Shown piece after piece: positions 5,754 to 14,286 of a stretch of DNA of 15,158 nt (position 1 is its first letter; each line of letters starts with the position of its first letter). The notes under the pieces were generated by a model. That model had not been told where the DNA came from, ran no database searches, and was given only the letters and a program-made list of their open reading frames with translations. Position numbers and translations under genes: made by a program. This DNA comes from SIG607 sp045537575 (GTDB lineage: Bacteria; Bacillota; Clostridia; Oscillospirales; Acutalibacteraceae): assembly GCA_045537575.1 (NCBI GenBank), contig JAZSPU010000012.1:1-15158 (forward strand), in the 5' to 3' direction.

Positions 5754-7055
5754 GTGTCGGTTAAAATTGATGCAGTTATAGATAAATCTCCTGCGTATAA
5801 AAAAGGAATACGCAAGGGAGATAAAATACTTACCATAAACAAAAACGAAATAATTGACGTTTTGGATTATCGCTTTTATCAGAACGAAAAAAGGCTTAAG
5901 CTTACTGTTGAAACCGAAAACGGTAAGGTTAAAACCGTGCGTATAAATAAAGGCGAATATGAAGAGCTTGGCCTTGAGTTTGACGATTATCTTATGGATA
6001 AACAGCATTCCTGTAAGAATAAGTGCATTTTCTGTTTTATTGACCAATTGCCGCAGGGTATGAGGGAGTCTCTTTATTTTAAGGATGATGATTCACGTCT
6101 TTCCTTTCTTTTCGGAAATTATATTACCCTTACCAACCTTACCGAACACGAAATTTCGAGAATTATAAAAATGCATATAAGTCCTGTTAATATATCGGTG
6201 CATACCACCAATCCCGAGCTTAGATGCAAAATGATGAATAACCGTTTTGCAGGTCAGTGCCTTGATATTTTAAAAAGATTTAACGATGCAGGAATATCCA
6301 TTAATTGTCAGCTTGTTTTATGCCCCCAATATAATGACGGGGATGAGCTTAAAAGAAGCTTAAATGACCTAATGGAACTGGAAAACGTGCAGAGCATTGC
6401 CTGTGTTCCCGTAGGACTTACCAAATACAGAGAAAATTTAGCAAAATTAACCCCGTATAATAAAAAAAGTGCTCAAGAGGTACTTGATATTATAGAGGAG
6501 TTTGCTGTAAAATATAAAGAAAGATATTCTCGCCGTAAGGTTTACGGCGCTGATGAATTTTATTTGAAGGCTGAAAGGGAAATTCCAGAAAGCCAGTTTT
6601 ACGGAGATTTCGACCAGCTGGATAACGGCGTCGGTATGTGGTCGCTGTTTAAACAGGAAGCATTTGATGCTCTTTTAATTGATGATTTGAGCTGTGACGG
6701 CAAAAAGCGTACTGCTGTGACCGGTACAGCGGCTTACCCTTTAATAAGCGAAATTGCGGCTAAAACCAAAGCAAAATATGATACCCTTGATTTAAAGGTA
6801 GTTGCAATCAAAAACGAATTTTTTGGAGAAAGCATAACCGTTGCAGGACTTGTTACGGGCGGAGATATTATAAAACAACTCAAAAATGCCGAGTTGGGTG
6901 AAGAACTTCTTATTCCGTCCTCTATGCTCCGCCACGAAAACGATATGTTTTTGGACAGCGTTACGGTAAGCGAAGTAGAAAAAGAGCTTAACGTAAAAAT
7001 AGTTATTACCGAAAATGACGGTGCACAATTTGTTTATAATATATTAGGATGTTGA
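5754..7055 (+). CDS. DUF512 family radical-SAM-like Fe-S protein with PDZ domain
   Basis: A protein of 433 aa. Residues about 3-65 form a PDZ-like domain (VIDKSPAYKKGIRKGDKILT). A radical-SAM-type C-x3-C-x2-C cluster follows at C87, C91 and C94 (CKNKCIFCF), able to hold a 4Fe-4S cluster, then an alpha/beta region (NISVHTTNPELR; CVPVGLTKYRENL) and the DUF512 C-terminal domain (VTGTAAYPLI; GLVTGGDII). This is a conserved Clostridial and cyanobacterial family whose reaction is not established. Start is GTG at 5754, 5 nt after GGGAGGTG (5741-5748). It overlaps the ribosome binding site of der, with its stop 10 nt before the der ATG, and forms an operon with der and plsY, so a link to ribosome or membrane biogenesis is possible but inferred from position only. 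Confidence 0.9.
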   Translation: MSVKIDAVIDKSPAYKKGIRKGDKILTINKNEIIDVLDYRFYQNEKRLKLTVETENGKVKTVRINKGEYEELGLEFDDYLMDKQHSCKNKCIFCFIDQLPQGMRESLYFKDDDSRLSFLFGNYITLTNLTEHEISRIIKMHISPVNISVHTTNPELRCKMMNNRFAGQCLDILKRFNDAGISINCQLVLCPQYNDGDELKRSLNDLMELENVQSIACVPVGLTKYRENLAKLTPYNKKSAQEVLDIIEEFAVKYKERYSRRKVYGADEFYLKAEREIPESQFYGDFDQLDNGVGMWSLFKQEAFDALLIDDLSCDGKKRTAVTGTAAYPLISEIAAKTKAKYDTLDLKVVAIKNEFFGESITVAGLVTGGDIIKQLKNAELGEELLIPSSMLRHENDMFLDSVTVSEVEKELNVKIVITENDGAQFVYNILGC

Positions 7056-7065
7056 GGTGAAGAAA

Positions 7066-8394
7066 ATGTCTAAACCTGTAGTTGCGGTTGTAGGAAGACC
7101 AAACGTTGGTAAATCTACTCTTTTTAATAAGCTTATAGGTCAGAGACTTAGTATAGTTGACGATACCCCGGGTGTTACCCGTGACAGAATTTACGGCGAC
7201 TGTGAATGGTGCAACCGTAAAATAATGCTTGTTGATACGGGCGGTATTGAGCCTAAAACTGATGATATTATTTTAAAATCTATGCGAGCTCAGGCAAATC
7301 TTGCAATTGAAACCGCAAATGTTATAATTTTCGTTACCGATTTAACCTCGGGAGTTACCGCTGCAGATAACGATATTGCGGCTATGCTTCAAAAAAGCGG
7401 AAAGCCCGTTGTTCTTTGCGTTAATAAGTGCGATAGTCTTGGTAAAACTCCCCTTGAGTTTTATGAGTTTTATAATTTAGGACTTGGCGATCCCATTGCT
7501 GTTTCTTCGGTTCACGGTCACGGAACCGGTGATTTATTAGATGCTGTTTATGAATATCTTCCAAAGAGCGAAACAGACGAAGATGAAGAGGATATAATAA
7601 ACGTTGCTATAATAGGAAAGCCAAATGCAGGTAAATCTTCGCTTATAAACTGTATATCCGGTGAAGAACGTTCTATTGTTTCGGATATTGCAGGAACTAC
7701 GAGAGATGCAATTGACACCCGAATAGAAAAGGGAAATACTGTCTATAATTTTATCGACACCGCAGGACTCAGAAGAAAAAGCAGGGTTGATGACCAAATC
7801 GAAAAATATAGCGTATTAAGAGCACAAATGGCTATTGAAAGAAGTAACGTTTGTGTTATAATGATAGATGGTGTTGAGGGCTTTACCGAGCAGGACTCCA
7901 AGGTAGCAGGACTTGCTATGGAGCAGGGAAAGGCTTGTATAATCGCCGTTAACAAGTGGGATGCTGTCGAAAAGGACAGCACCACAATGGATGACTATAG
8001 GAAAAAACTTATAAATGATTTTTCCTTTATGACCTATGCGCCTATCATATTCATTTCCGCAAAAACGGGACAGCGTATTGAAAGACTTTTCGAACTTATT
8101 AAGTTTGTTTATGACCAAAACAATATGCGCATATCCACAGGAAAGCTTAATGATATACTTGCAGATGCCACAGCGCGTGTGCAACCGCCCACAGATAAGG
8201 GTAAGAGACTTAAGATTTACTATATGACTCAAGCCTCTACAGCACCCCCAACCTTTGTGTGTTTTTGCAATAATAAAGAGTTATTCCATTTTTCATATCA
8301 AAGATATCTAGAAAATCAAATAAGGTCCATATTTGGACTTGAAGGCACACCTATTCGTTTTGTTATTAGAGAAAGAGGAGAAGACAAAAAATGA
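7066..8394 (+). CDS. der: Ribosome-associated double-domain GTPase Der (EngA)
   Basis: A protein of 442 aa, the typical Der length, with two GTPase domains in tandem and a KH-like C-terminal domain. First domain: P-loop GRPNVGKST (10-18), DTPGVTRD switch, DTGG (57-60), NKCD (120-123). Second: P-loop GKPNAGKSS (184-192), SDIAGTTRD, DTAG (231-234), NKWD (296-299). The KH-like part is about 353-440. An acidic linker (SETDEDEED) joins the two G domains. Der binds the 50S subunit late in assembly and is essential in bacteria tested. Start: ATG 7066 with GAGGTG (7054-7059) 6 nt upstream; the GTG at 7057 is part of that ribosome binding site. The stop overlaps the plsY start (ATGA). Confidence 0.97.
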   Translation: MSKPVVAVVGRPNVGKSTLFNKLIGQRLSIVDDTPGVTRDRIYGDCEWCNRKIMLVDTGGIEPKTDDIILKSMRAQANLAIETANVIIFVTDLTSGVTAADNDIAAMLQKSGKPVVLCVNKCDSLGKTPLEFYEFYNLGLGDPIAVSSVHGHGTGDLLDAVYEYLPKSETDEDEEDIINVAIIGKPNAGKSSLINCISGEERSIVSDIAGTTRDAIDTRIEKGNTVYNFIDTAGLRRKSRVDDQIEKYSVLRAQMAIERSNVCVIMIDGVEGFTEQDSKVAGLAMEQGKACIIAVNKWDAVEKDSTTMDDYRKKLINDFSFMTYAPIIFISAKTGQRIERLFELIKFVYDQNNMRISTGKLNDILADATARVQPPTDKGKRLKIYYMTQASTAPPTFVCFCNNKELFHFSYQRYLENQIRSIFGLEGTPIRFVIRERGEDKK

Positions 8395-9032
8395 TAGTTC
8401 TTGCCATAGCGGCCCCAATTGTCGCATATCTTATAGGAAGTATATGCTTTGCGGTAATCTTCACAAAATACTTTTGTAAAACCGATGTAAGAGAGCACGG
8501 AAGCGGAAACGCAGGTACAACCAACGTGCTTCGCGTTGCAGGTAAAACTGCCGGAATTATGACCTTTTTGTGCGATGCGCTTAAAGGTGCTGTTGCAGCT
8601 TTGCTGGGACTTTTCGTATATAGGTACGTTTTCCCAAATAGCGAAGTAATGGCTATGTACGGAAAATATATTTGTGCGGTTGCCTGTATGCTTGGACACG
8701 CATTCCCTATATGGTTTGGGTTTAAGGGCGGTAAGTGCGCCGCTACAAGCGTAGGAATTTTCGCTGTATGTTGCCCTATCGGCATTGGTGTAGGTCTTGT
8801 TGGCTACGCTCTTAATATGCTGATAACAAGAATAGTATCTATGAGCACTCTTATTGCTGCTGTTTTTGTAGTGGGATTTTCAATAGGACTTAACGGTTTT
8901 AATGGCAAAGAACCCGATTATGTTATAATTGCTCTTAGTCTGATAGCGGGAGCAATAGTCTTCCTTCGACATAAGGAAAATATAAAGCGTCTTATAAAAG
9001 GCGAAGAAAAGAAACTTAAAGTCAAGAAATAA
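8391..9032 (+). CDS. plsY: Acyl-phosphate:glycerol-3-phosphate acyltransferase PlsY
   Basis: A protein of 213 aa, an integral membrane enzyme that moves an acyl group from acyl-phosphate to glycerol-3-phosphate, making lysophosphatidate in the first step of membrane phospholipid synthesis. The family's conserved loops are visible: HGSGNAGTTNVLR (36-48), LGHAFPIWFGFKGGKCAAT (101-119, phosphate-binding Gly-rich loop) and TRIVSMST (146-153). Five or so hydrophobic helices surround them. The C-terminus is basic (KRLIKGEEKKLKVKK). It overlaps der by 4 nt (ATGA), with AGAGGAG at 8374-8380, so translation is coupled. The acyl-phosphate-forming partner plsX is not in the window, and the frequent neighbour gpsA is absent. 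Confidence 0.96.
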   Translation: MIVLAIAAPIVAYLIGSICFAVIFTKYFCKTDVREHGSGNAGTTNVLRVAGKTAGIMTFLCDALKGAVAALLGLFVYRYVFPNSEVMAMYGKYICAVACMLGHAFPIWFGFKGGKCAATSVGIFAVCCPIGIGVGLVGYALNMLITRIVSMSTLIAAVFVVGFSIGLNGFNGKEPDYVIIALSLIAGAIVFLRHKENIKRLIKGEEKKLKVKK

Positions 9033-9039
9033 AATTTTC

Positions 9040-9068
9040 AAAAAGCGTTGGGAAACCAGCGCTTTTTT
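9040..9068 (+). terminator. Intrinsic terminator of the DUF512-der-plsY operon
   Basis: A 12-bp stem with one G-T wobble (AAAAAGCGTTGG, 9040-9051, with CCAGCGCTTTTT, 9056-9067) closed by a GAAA tetraloop, running into six T. Confidence 0.93.
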
Positions 9069-9103
9069 GTTAAAAAAGTAAATAAAAGGGAAATGAAAAA
9101 ATG

Positions 9104-9132
9104 TTGATTTTTTAACAATCTTATGATATAAT
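9104..9132 (+). promoter_or_regulatory. Sigma-A promoter of hppA, extended -10
   Basis: TTGATT (9104-9109), 17 nt, TATAAT (9127-9132), with TG at 9124-9125 giving TGATATAAT. The ribosome binding site GGGAGG is at 9150-9155, 8 nt before the hppA ATG. Confidence 0.9.
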
Positions 9133-9163
9133 ACTTCTTACACTCTATTGGGAGGTTTAAAAA

Positions 9164-11251
9164 ATGGCAAAATATATTGCAATTTTCACCTTTGTAGGTG
9201 CCGCTCTTGCCCTTATATTCGCGGTACTTACAGCAAAAAAAGTTCTCAAATTTTCTCAGGGAACTGAAAAAATGAAAAAGATTTCAGAGTCTATAAGAAA
9301 GGGCGCCAACGCTTATCTTAAGCGTCAGTATGCGGTTGTACTTGTTTTCTTTGGAATTATGTTCTTGGTGCTTGGCGGAATGGCTATTGCCGAACTTCTT
9401 ACTCCTTTTGTTCCTTTTGCCTTTATTACAGGCGGATTCTTCTCGGCTCTTTCGGGATTTGTGGGAATGAAGATAGCTACAGCCTCCAATGCAAGAACAG
9501 CAAATGCTTGTCGAGAGGGACTTAATAAAGGACTTCGCGTAGCATTTTCTGCAGGCAGCGTAATGGGCTTTACCGTAGTAGGTCTCGGTCTTTTCGATAT
9601 TGCCCTTTGGTTTGCCCTTTTAAAGTTTGTATTTAAGCTTGAACCGTCCGAGATTACAGGTGCAATGCTTACCTTTGGTATGGGCGCTTCTTCAATGGCG
9701 CTTTTTGCCAGAGTCGGCGGCGGTGTGTTTACCAAGGCGGCTGACGTTGGCGCTGACCTTGTAGGTAAGGTTGAAGCAGGTATTCCTGAGGATGACCCGA
9801 GAAATCCTGCCGTTATAGCCGATAACGTAGGTGATAACGTGGGCGACGTTGCCGGTATGGGCGCTGACCTTTATGAATCCTACGTTGGCTCTATTATTTC
9901 GGCTTGTGCTCTCGGCGTTAGCGCTTTTAAGGGAGCAAATACTTTAAACGCTATGGCGCTTCCTTTGTTTATTGCTGTAATCGGCGTTGTTTGTTCTATT
10001 ATAGGTACGTTCTTCATCAGAACTAAAGAAGGCGCTACTCAAAAACAACTTCTAGGTGCTCTTTCCCGCGGTACTAACTTTTCCGCTATTGCTATTGCTG
10101 TGCTTTCTTTCCCGCTTGTGTGGTTTGTTTTAGGACAGGAAAGCTGGAAAATGTATTTCGCTATACTTTCAGGTCTTATAGCAGGTGTGCTTATAGGTCA
10201 GTCCACAGAATATTATACGTCTGACAGTTATAGGCCCACAAAAAAACTTGCCGCAACAAGTGAAACCGGTACCGCTACAATTGTTATCGGCGGTCTTTCG
10301 GTTGGTATGCTTTCAACACTTTTGCCCGTTATAATTATCGGCGCCTGTGTGCTTGTGGCTTACTGTGTTTCGGGTGGCGGTGCTTATGGCCTTTACGGTA
10401 TAGCTCTTGCTGCTGTGGGAATGCTTTCAACCCTTGGTATAACCCTTGCTACCGATGCTTACGGCCCTGTTGCAGATAATGCAGGCGGTATTGCGCAGAT
10501 GGCAGGTCTTGAAGAAGATGTAAGAGAGAGAACAGACGCCCTCGATTCTCTGGGCAATACTACTGCCGCTACCGGTAAAGGCTTTGCAATAGGCTCTGCC
10601 GCTCTTACAGCACTTGCTCTTATGGCTTCTTATATTGATAAGATTGAGTCTTTCGGCGCTGAAGCTATAGATAAAATATCTAATCTTAACATAACGAGTC
10701 CCACCGTACTTATAGGTCTTTTTGTCGGCGCGTGTCTTCCTTTCGTTTTTGCCGCTCTTACTATGAATTCCGTAGGCAGAGCCGCGCAAAGCGTTGTTAA
10801 GGAGGTTCGCCGTCAGTTTAAGGAAATAAAGGGCATTATGACTGGCGAAGCTGATGCTGATTACGCATCCTGCGTTGACCTTTGCACAAAGGCTAGTCTT
10901 AGAGAAATGGTACTTCCTACAATAGTAGCAGTTGTTGTTCCTATTATTGTGGGCATAGTGCTTGGCTGTACCGGTGTTGTGGGTATGCTTGCAGGCGCAA
11001 CAGTTTCGGGCTTCCTTCTTGCAATATTTATGTCCAATTCGGGCGGTGCTTGGGATAATGCTAAAAAGTATATCGAAAGCGGTGTTAACGGAGGAAAGGG
11101 TAGTGAAAACCATAAAGCCGCAGTTGTTGGCGATACGGTAGGCGATCCCTTTAAGGATACAAGCGGTCCTGCAATTAACATTCTTATAAAGCTTCTTTCT
11201 ATGGTTTCCATAGTATTTGCAGGCGTTGTAGTCGGCTTCTCGATTCTTTAA
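9164..11251 (+). CDS. hppA: Membrane-bound ion-translocating pyrophosphatase
   Basis: A protein of 695 aa with about 16 membrane helices. It hydrolyses pyrophosphate and pumps Na+ and/or H+ out of the cytoplasm. The catalytic motif DVGADLVGKVE starts at residue 194 and is followed by GIPEDDPRNPAVIADNVGDN, then GDVAGMGADLYESY with the gate glutamate. A second Asp cluster, GDTVGDPFKDTSGP, lies near the C-terminus. At GNTTAATGKGFAIG (464-477) the residue after GNTT is Ala, where K+-independent enzymes have Lys, so this should be a K+-dependent enzyme. Na+ against H+ specificity cannot be settled by eye. It is monocistronic, with its own promoter and a shared bidirectional terminator. It probably recovers energy from the pyrophosphate of biosynthesis, useful in a fermenting anaerobe. 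Confidence 0.97.
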   Translation: MAKYIAIFTFVGAALALIFAVLTAKKVLKFSQGTEKMKKISESIRKGANAYLKRQYAVVLVFFGIMFLVLGGMAIAELLTPFVPFAFITGGFFSALSGFVGMKIATASNARTANACREGLNKGLRVAFSAGSVMGFTVVGLGLFDIALWFALLKFVFKLEPSEITGAMLTFGMGASSMALFARVGGGVFTKAADVGADLVGKVEAGIPEDDPRNPAVIADNVGDNVGDVAGMGADLYESYVGSIISACALGVSAFKGANTLNAMALPLFIAVIGVVCSIIGTFFIRTKEGATQKQLLGALSRGTNFSAIAIAVLSFPLVWFVLGQESWKMYFAILSGLIAGVLIGQSTEYYTSDSYRPTKKLAATSETGTATIVIGGLSVGMLSTLLPVIIIGACVLVAYCVSGGGAYGLYGIALAAVGMLSTLGITLATDAYGPVADNAGGIAQMAGLEEDVRERTDALDSLGNTTAATGKGFAIGSAALTALALMASYIDKIESFGAEAIDKISNLNITSPTVLIGLFVGACLPFVFAALTMNSVGRAAQSVVKEVRRQFKEIKGIMTGEADADYASCVDLCTKASLREMVLPTIVAVVVPIIVGIVLGCTGVVGMLAGATVSGFLLAIFMSNSGGAWDNAKKYIESGVNGGKGSENHKAAVVGDTVGDPFKDTSGPAINILIKLLSMVSIVFAGVVVGFSIL

Positions 11252-11257
11252 TAAAAT

Positions 11258-11292
11258 AAAAAAGTTCATCTCAAGCGAGATGAACTTTTTTT
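11258..11292. terminator. Bidirectional terminator between hppA and the DnaC-like gene
   Basis: A perfect 15-bp stem (AAAAAAGTTCATCTC, 11258-11272, with 11277-11291/2) and AAGC loop, with T runs on both strands. Its right arm reaches the stop codon of the minus-strand gene (11293-11291). Confidence 0.93.
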
Positions 11293-12235
11293 ATTTAGCT
11301 TCGATTTTTTTGAGTATTCTTATATCGCTTCCTGCAAAGCTTTTTACGTTGTATTCGCCGATAAGACGGGAGGTGATACGAGGGGTATAACGGGCTTCGA
11401 GCTCTTCAAAGCTTAAATTTGTGTTTATTATGGTGGGAAGACCGCGAAGCAGTCGGGAGTTGACTATATCGTAGAAAAGGGACTGAACGTAGTTGGTTAT
11501 AAACTCTGTGCCAAGGTCGTCAATAACCAGCAGCTCGGCATTTAAGATTTCGTCGGTTTTTTCTTTATCTGCAGAATAGGAAAAATGCTCTTTTTCAGCC
11601 GCCGCAAAAAGTGTTTGCGCAGGGCCGTAAACTACGTTTATGCCTTTATTGGTAAGTTCTTTTACAATGGATAATGACAGATGTGTTTTACCTAAACCGC
11701 ATTTTCCCATAAATAAAAGATTATCGCTTTTTGATGAAAAGTTCATCGCATAGTCCTTGCAGAAGTTTAAAATTCTTTCCATTTTCGGTTGCACGTCGTC
11801 CGGATAATAGTGTAAGCTAAAGTTTTCAAAGCTTACGTTATCTATGGGCATACGTTCGTTAAGCTCTTTTACTGCAAGTTCTCTTGCCACAGCCTTTATA
11901 CATTCGCAAAGCTTTCCCGAAAGGTAGCCTGAGTCCTCGCAGACCTTACAGAAAACGGTTTTTTCCTTTACTCCTGCGGCTTTTAAAAGCTGGTCCTTTT
12001 CTTTTGAAAGCGACTGACTGTCAGCTTTGCATTTTTCAATTGCTTCAAGGTTACCGCTCATAGCATAGCCTAAAAGGGAAGTGCCTATCTGTGCTAATAG
12101 TCGGTCAATTTCATTTATTCTTGGAAAATCTTCCTTTGCTTTTTCTAAAGATTTTTCGTATATATATTCCTGCTTTTTAACAGCCTGTTCTTTAAGATAT
12201 AATGCCTTTTGAACGGTTTCGTATGAAAGAGACAT
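11291..12235 (-). CDS. dnaC: DnaC/DnaI-like helicase loader ATPase
   Basis: A protein of 314 aa. The N-terminal half is a helical, charged region (1-90) followed by a zinc knuckle, C96-x2-C99 and C110-x-C112 (CKVCEDSGYLSGKLCECIK), as in DnaI-type loaders. The AAA+ domain has Walker A GKCGLGKT (177-184), Walker B LLVIDD (235-240), a sensor 1 region IINTNLS (269-275) and an arginine finger region RITSRLIGEY (286-295). It probably loads the replicative DnaB-type helicase; the symbol refers to the loader (E. coli dnaC), not to the Bacillus helicase gene of the same name. The gene begins 3 nt after the stop of the DnaD-domain gene, with GGAGG inside that gene's end, so the two are co-translated. 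Confidence 0.9.
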   Translation of the reverse strand: MSLSYETVQKALYLKEQAVKKQEYIYEKSLEKAKEDFPRINEIDRLLAQIGTSLLGYAMSGNLEAIEKCKADSQSLSKEKDQLLKAAGVKEKTVFCKVCEDSGYLSGKLCECIKAVARELAVKELNERMPIDNVSFENFSLHYYPDDVQPKMERILNFCKDYAMNFSSKSDNLLFMGKCGLGKTHLSLSIVKELTNKGINVVYGPAQTLFAAAEKEHFSYSADKEKTDEILNAELLVIDDLGTEFITNYVQSLFYDIVNSRLLRGLPTIINTNLSFEELEARYTPRITSRLIGEYNVKSFAGSDIRILKKIEAK

Positions 12236-12238
12236 TTT

Positions 12239-13159
12239 TTAATCCTCCGAATCAATAATGCGTTTTATAAGATCTTTATCGTAAGCATCAAAGTCATTTT
12301 TCTTTTTAGCGGGTTCTTTGTTTGATGCTTTCTCTATATCCTCAAGGGTTTTGACACCGTTTTTGTGCCAATTTTCAAGAATGGTATTTATATAGTCTAT
12401 AGAATATTTTCCCGTTGCATCAACGCAGATTTCATAAGCAGCTCCGAGAAGCTCTTTGCTTAGCTTCCATTCATTAACCCATTTGAAAGCATATTCGTTT
12501 TCCTTTTTTCCCGGCTTTCTTTTGGATATGCCAAAGGCAGAACAAACAAGCTTGAAGCTTTGGTCGTAAAGCAGCGCTTCTCTTGTCTTTTCCTCAGCAT
12601 CCTCAATGGTAGAAACACCGTCGTTTATCCACTGTATTGCGGTGCTTTCAATAAAGGTTTTTGTAATGCTGCCTTGTTGAGCCGCAAGGCTAAGTAACAT
12701 AAGAATTACCGAAACAGGCATACCCTCGTCATTATATAACCAAGCGAGAAGGGAAGCTTCGCTCTGCTTTAAAGGACGGCAGAAGGTGTTTTGCGCTTCT
12801 CGGTATAAAACCCTTAGGTCTTCATCATCGTAAGAGAGTCTTGCGATTTCTTCGCGGCTGGGAAGTTCGCTTTGCATACGCGCCTTTTTAGTTGTTGCGG
12901 TTTCTACTTTTACTGCAATTGTATTGCCCTTTAAATATCCTGCGCCTGTCCAGTATCCTATAGCATCTTTAACCTCTTCGGTATTAAGGCTAAGGGCATC
13001 GGCGATAGCCTTTGCATCTAATTCGATATTTGCATTTGCAAAAATATACAGCAGTACTTTAAGCTGTACGGCAGTAGCAATTTTAATATGACCGTCAACT
13101 GCGCCCTTGGGAAGAGCGAAGGTGTCGGAATAAACGCTGGGATTAATAAGACTATTCAT
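12239..13159 (-). CDS. DnaD-domain replication initiation protein
   Basis: A protein of 306 aa. Residues about 20-85 form a winged-helix-like N-terminus (LKVLLYIFANANIELDAKAI, then LSLNTEEVKDAIGYWTGAGY). Two DnaD/DnaB_2-type domains follow: about 115-195 (ending FIESTAIQWINDGVSTIEDA) and about 205-290 (ending YINTILENWHKNGVKTLEDI, the family's Y-x3-I-L-x2-W motif). Proteins of this family remodel DNA and recruit the helicase loader in Gram-positive primosomes, which fits the loader gene directly downstream. Start: GGAG lies 6 nt before the ATG at 13159; the longer frame from a GTG at 13177 would start upstream of this ribosome binding site. The C-terminus is charged (KEPAKKKNDFDAYDKDLIKR). 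Confidence 0.9.
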   Translation of the reverse strand: MNSLINPSVYSDTFALPKGAVDGHIKIATAVQLKVLLYIFANANIELDAKAIADALSLNTEEVKDAIGYWTGAGYLKGNTIAVKVETATTKKARMQSELPSREEIARLSYDDEDLRVLYREAQNTFCRPLKQSEASLLAWLYNDEGMPVSVILMLLSLAAQQGSITKTFIESTAIQWINDGVSTIEDAEEKTREALLYDQSFKLVCSAFGISKRKPGKKENEYAFKWVNEWKLSKELLGAAYEICVDATGKYSIDYINTILENWHKNGVKTLEDIEKASNKEPAKKKNDFDAYDKDLIKRIIDSED

Positions 13160-13177
13160 AAATATCTCCAAAAACAC

Positions 13178-13206
13178 TTGCTTTTTTTTAGGTTAATTAT
13201 TATAAT
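13178..13206 (+). promoter_or_regulatory. Candidate sigma-A promoter of galE
   Basis: TTGCTT (13178-13183), 17 nt, TATAAT (13201-13206). It starts just outside the DnaD gene and is interleaved with the divergent promoter on the other strand. Confidence 0.65.
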
Positions 13207-13212
13207 ATATTA

Positions 13213-13241
13213 AGTATAACATAGAAAACAAAGTTTTACAA
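13213..13241 (-). promoter_or_regulatory. Sigma-A promoter of the DnaD/DnaC-like operon
   Basis: On the minus strand, TTGTAA (13241-13236), 17 nt, TATACT (13218-13213), with a TG one base before the -10 (TGTTATACT). The -10 elements of the two divergent promoters are only 6 nt apart. Confidence 0.75.
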
Positions 13242-13265
13242 TTATTATTTCGGAGTTGATTTAAA

Positions 13266-14279
13266 ATGGCAATTTTAGTAACAGGCGGCGCAGGTTATAT
13301 AGGTTCTCATACCTGTATCGAAATGATGGCGGCAGGATATGACGTTGTTGTTGTAGATAACCTTGATAACAGTAACGAAGAATCCTTAAACCGCGTAAAA
13401 GAAATTTCGGGAAAATCGGTTAAATTCTATAAGGAAGACGTGCGTAATAAAGAAGCACTAAGAGCTATTTTTACTGAAAATAAAATCGAAGCAGTTATTC
13501 ACTTTGCAGGACTTAAGGCTGTAGGTGAATCTGTTGCAAAGCCCGTTGAGTATTATGATAATAACCTTATAAGCACTTTGGTTCTTTTAGAGGTTATGCG
13601 CGAATTTGACGTTAAGAAAATAGTGTTCTCTTCTTCTGCTACCGTTTACGGTGTGGCTAAGGAAATGCCTCTTAAAGAGGGTATGCCTCTCGGCGCTATT
13701 AATCCTTACGGCAGAACTAAGCTCTTTATTGAAGAAATGCTCCGCGATCTTTATGTAAGTGATAACAGCTGGTGTATAGCACTTCTTCGTTACTTCAATC
13801 CTATCGGTGCTCACGAAAGCGGAAAAATCGGTGAGGACCCCAAGGGTATTCCCAATAATCTTATGCCTTACATATCTCAGGTTGCTGTTGGCAGACTTGA
13901 AAAGCTCAATGTTTTCGGTAATGATTATAATACTGTTGACGGTACAGGTGTGAGAGATTACATCCACGTTGTTGACCTTGCTAAAGGCCACGTTGCCGCA
14001 GTAAATTGGGCGCTTAAGAATGAAGCTTGTGAAGCCTTTAACCTCGGTACAGGTAACGGTGTTTCGGTGCTTCAGCTTAAGGATGCCTTCGGCAAAGCTG
14101 CTCAGATGGAAATTCCTTACGTTATTGCTCCTCGCCGTCCGGGTGATCCCGATGAGGTATATGCCGATGCTTCAAAGGCAAAGGAAATTCTCGGTTGGGA
14201 AGCAAAGTTCGATATTGAAAGAATGTGTATCGACACTTGGCGTTGGCAGAAAAATAACCCCAACGGCTACAGAAAATAA
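13266..14279 (+). CDS. galE: UDP-glucose 4-epimerase GalE
   Basis: A protein of 337 aa, the normal GalE length, an extended short-chain dehydrogenase. The NAD-binding Rossmann motif GGAGYIG is at 7-13 and the NAD ribose-binding aspartate in DNLDNSN at 31-37. The catalytic triad is visible as S124 (FSSSATVYG), Y148 and K152 (NPYGRTK). The substrate part has LRYFNPIGAHESG, VRDYIHVVDLAKGH and RRPGDPDEVYAD, all typical. It interconverts UDP-glucose and UDP-galactose for galactose use or surface polysaccharide synthesis. CGGAG at 13251-13255 lies 10 nt before the ATG. It has no galactose-pathway neighbours here, so a role in sugar-nucleotide supply for the envelope is as likely as galactose catabolism. 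Confidence 0.97.
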   Translation: MAILVTGGAGYIGSHTCIEMMAAGYDVVVVDNLDNSNEESLNRVKEISGKSVKFYKEDVRNKEALRAIFTENKIEAVIHFAGLKAVGESVAKPVEYYDNNLISTLVLLEVMREFDVKKIVFSSSATVYGVAKEMPLKEGMPLGAINPYGRTKLFIEEMLRDLYVSDNSWCIALLRYFNPIGAHESGKIGEDPKGIPNNLMPYISQVAVGRLEKLNVFGNDYNTVDGTGVRDYIHVVDLAKGHVAAVNWALKNEACEAFNLGTGNGVSVLQLKDAFGKAAQMEIPYVIAPRRPGDPDEVYADASKAKEILGWEAKFDIERMCIDTWRWQKNNPNGYRK

Positions 14280-14286
14280 TAAATCA

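Noticed and set aside
5556..6047. Minus-strand open frame opposite rpmF and the DUF512 gene
   Set aside because: It crosses two well-supported genes and a terminator and has no recognisable motif.
10427..11269. Long minus-strand open frame of 280 codons opposite hppA
   Set aside because: It is a shadow of hppA: rich in Cys, Asn, Lys and Tyr without domain logic, no ribosome binding site, and it runs through the bidirectional terminator.
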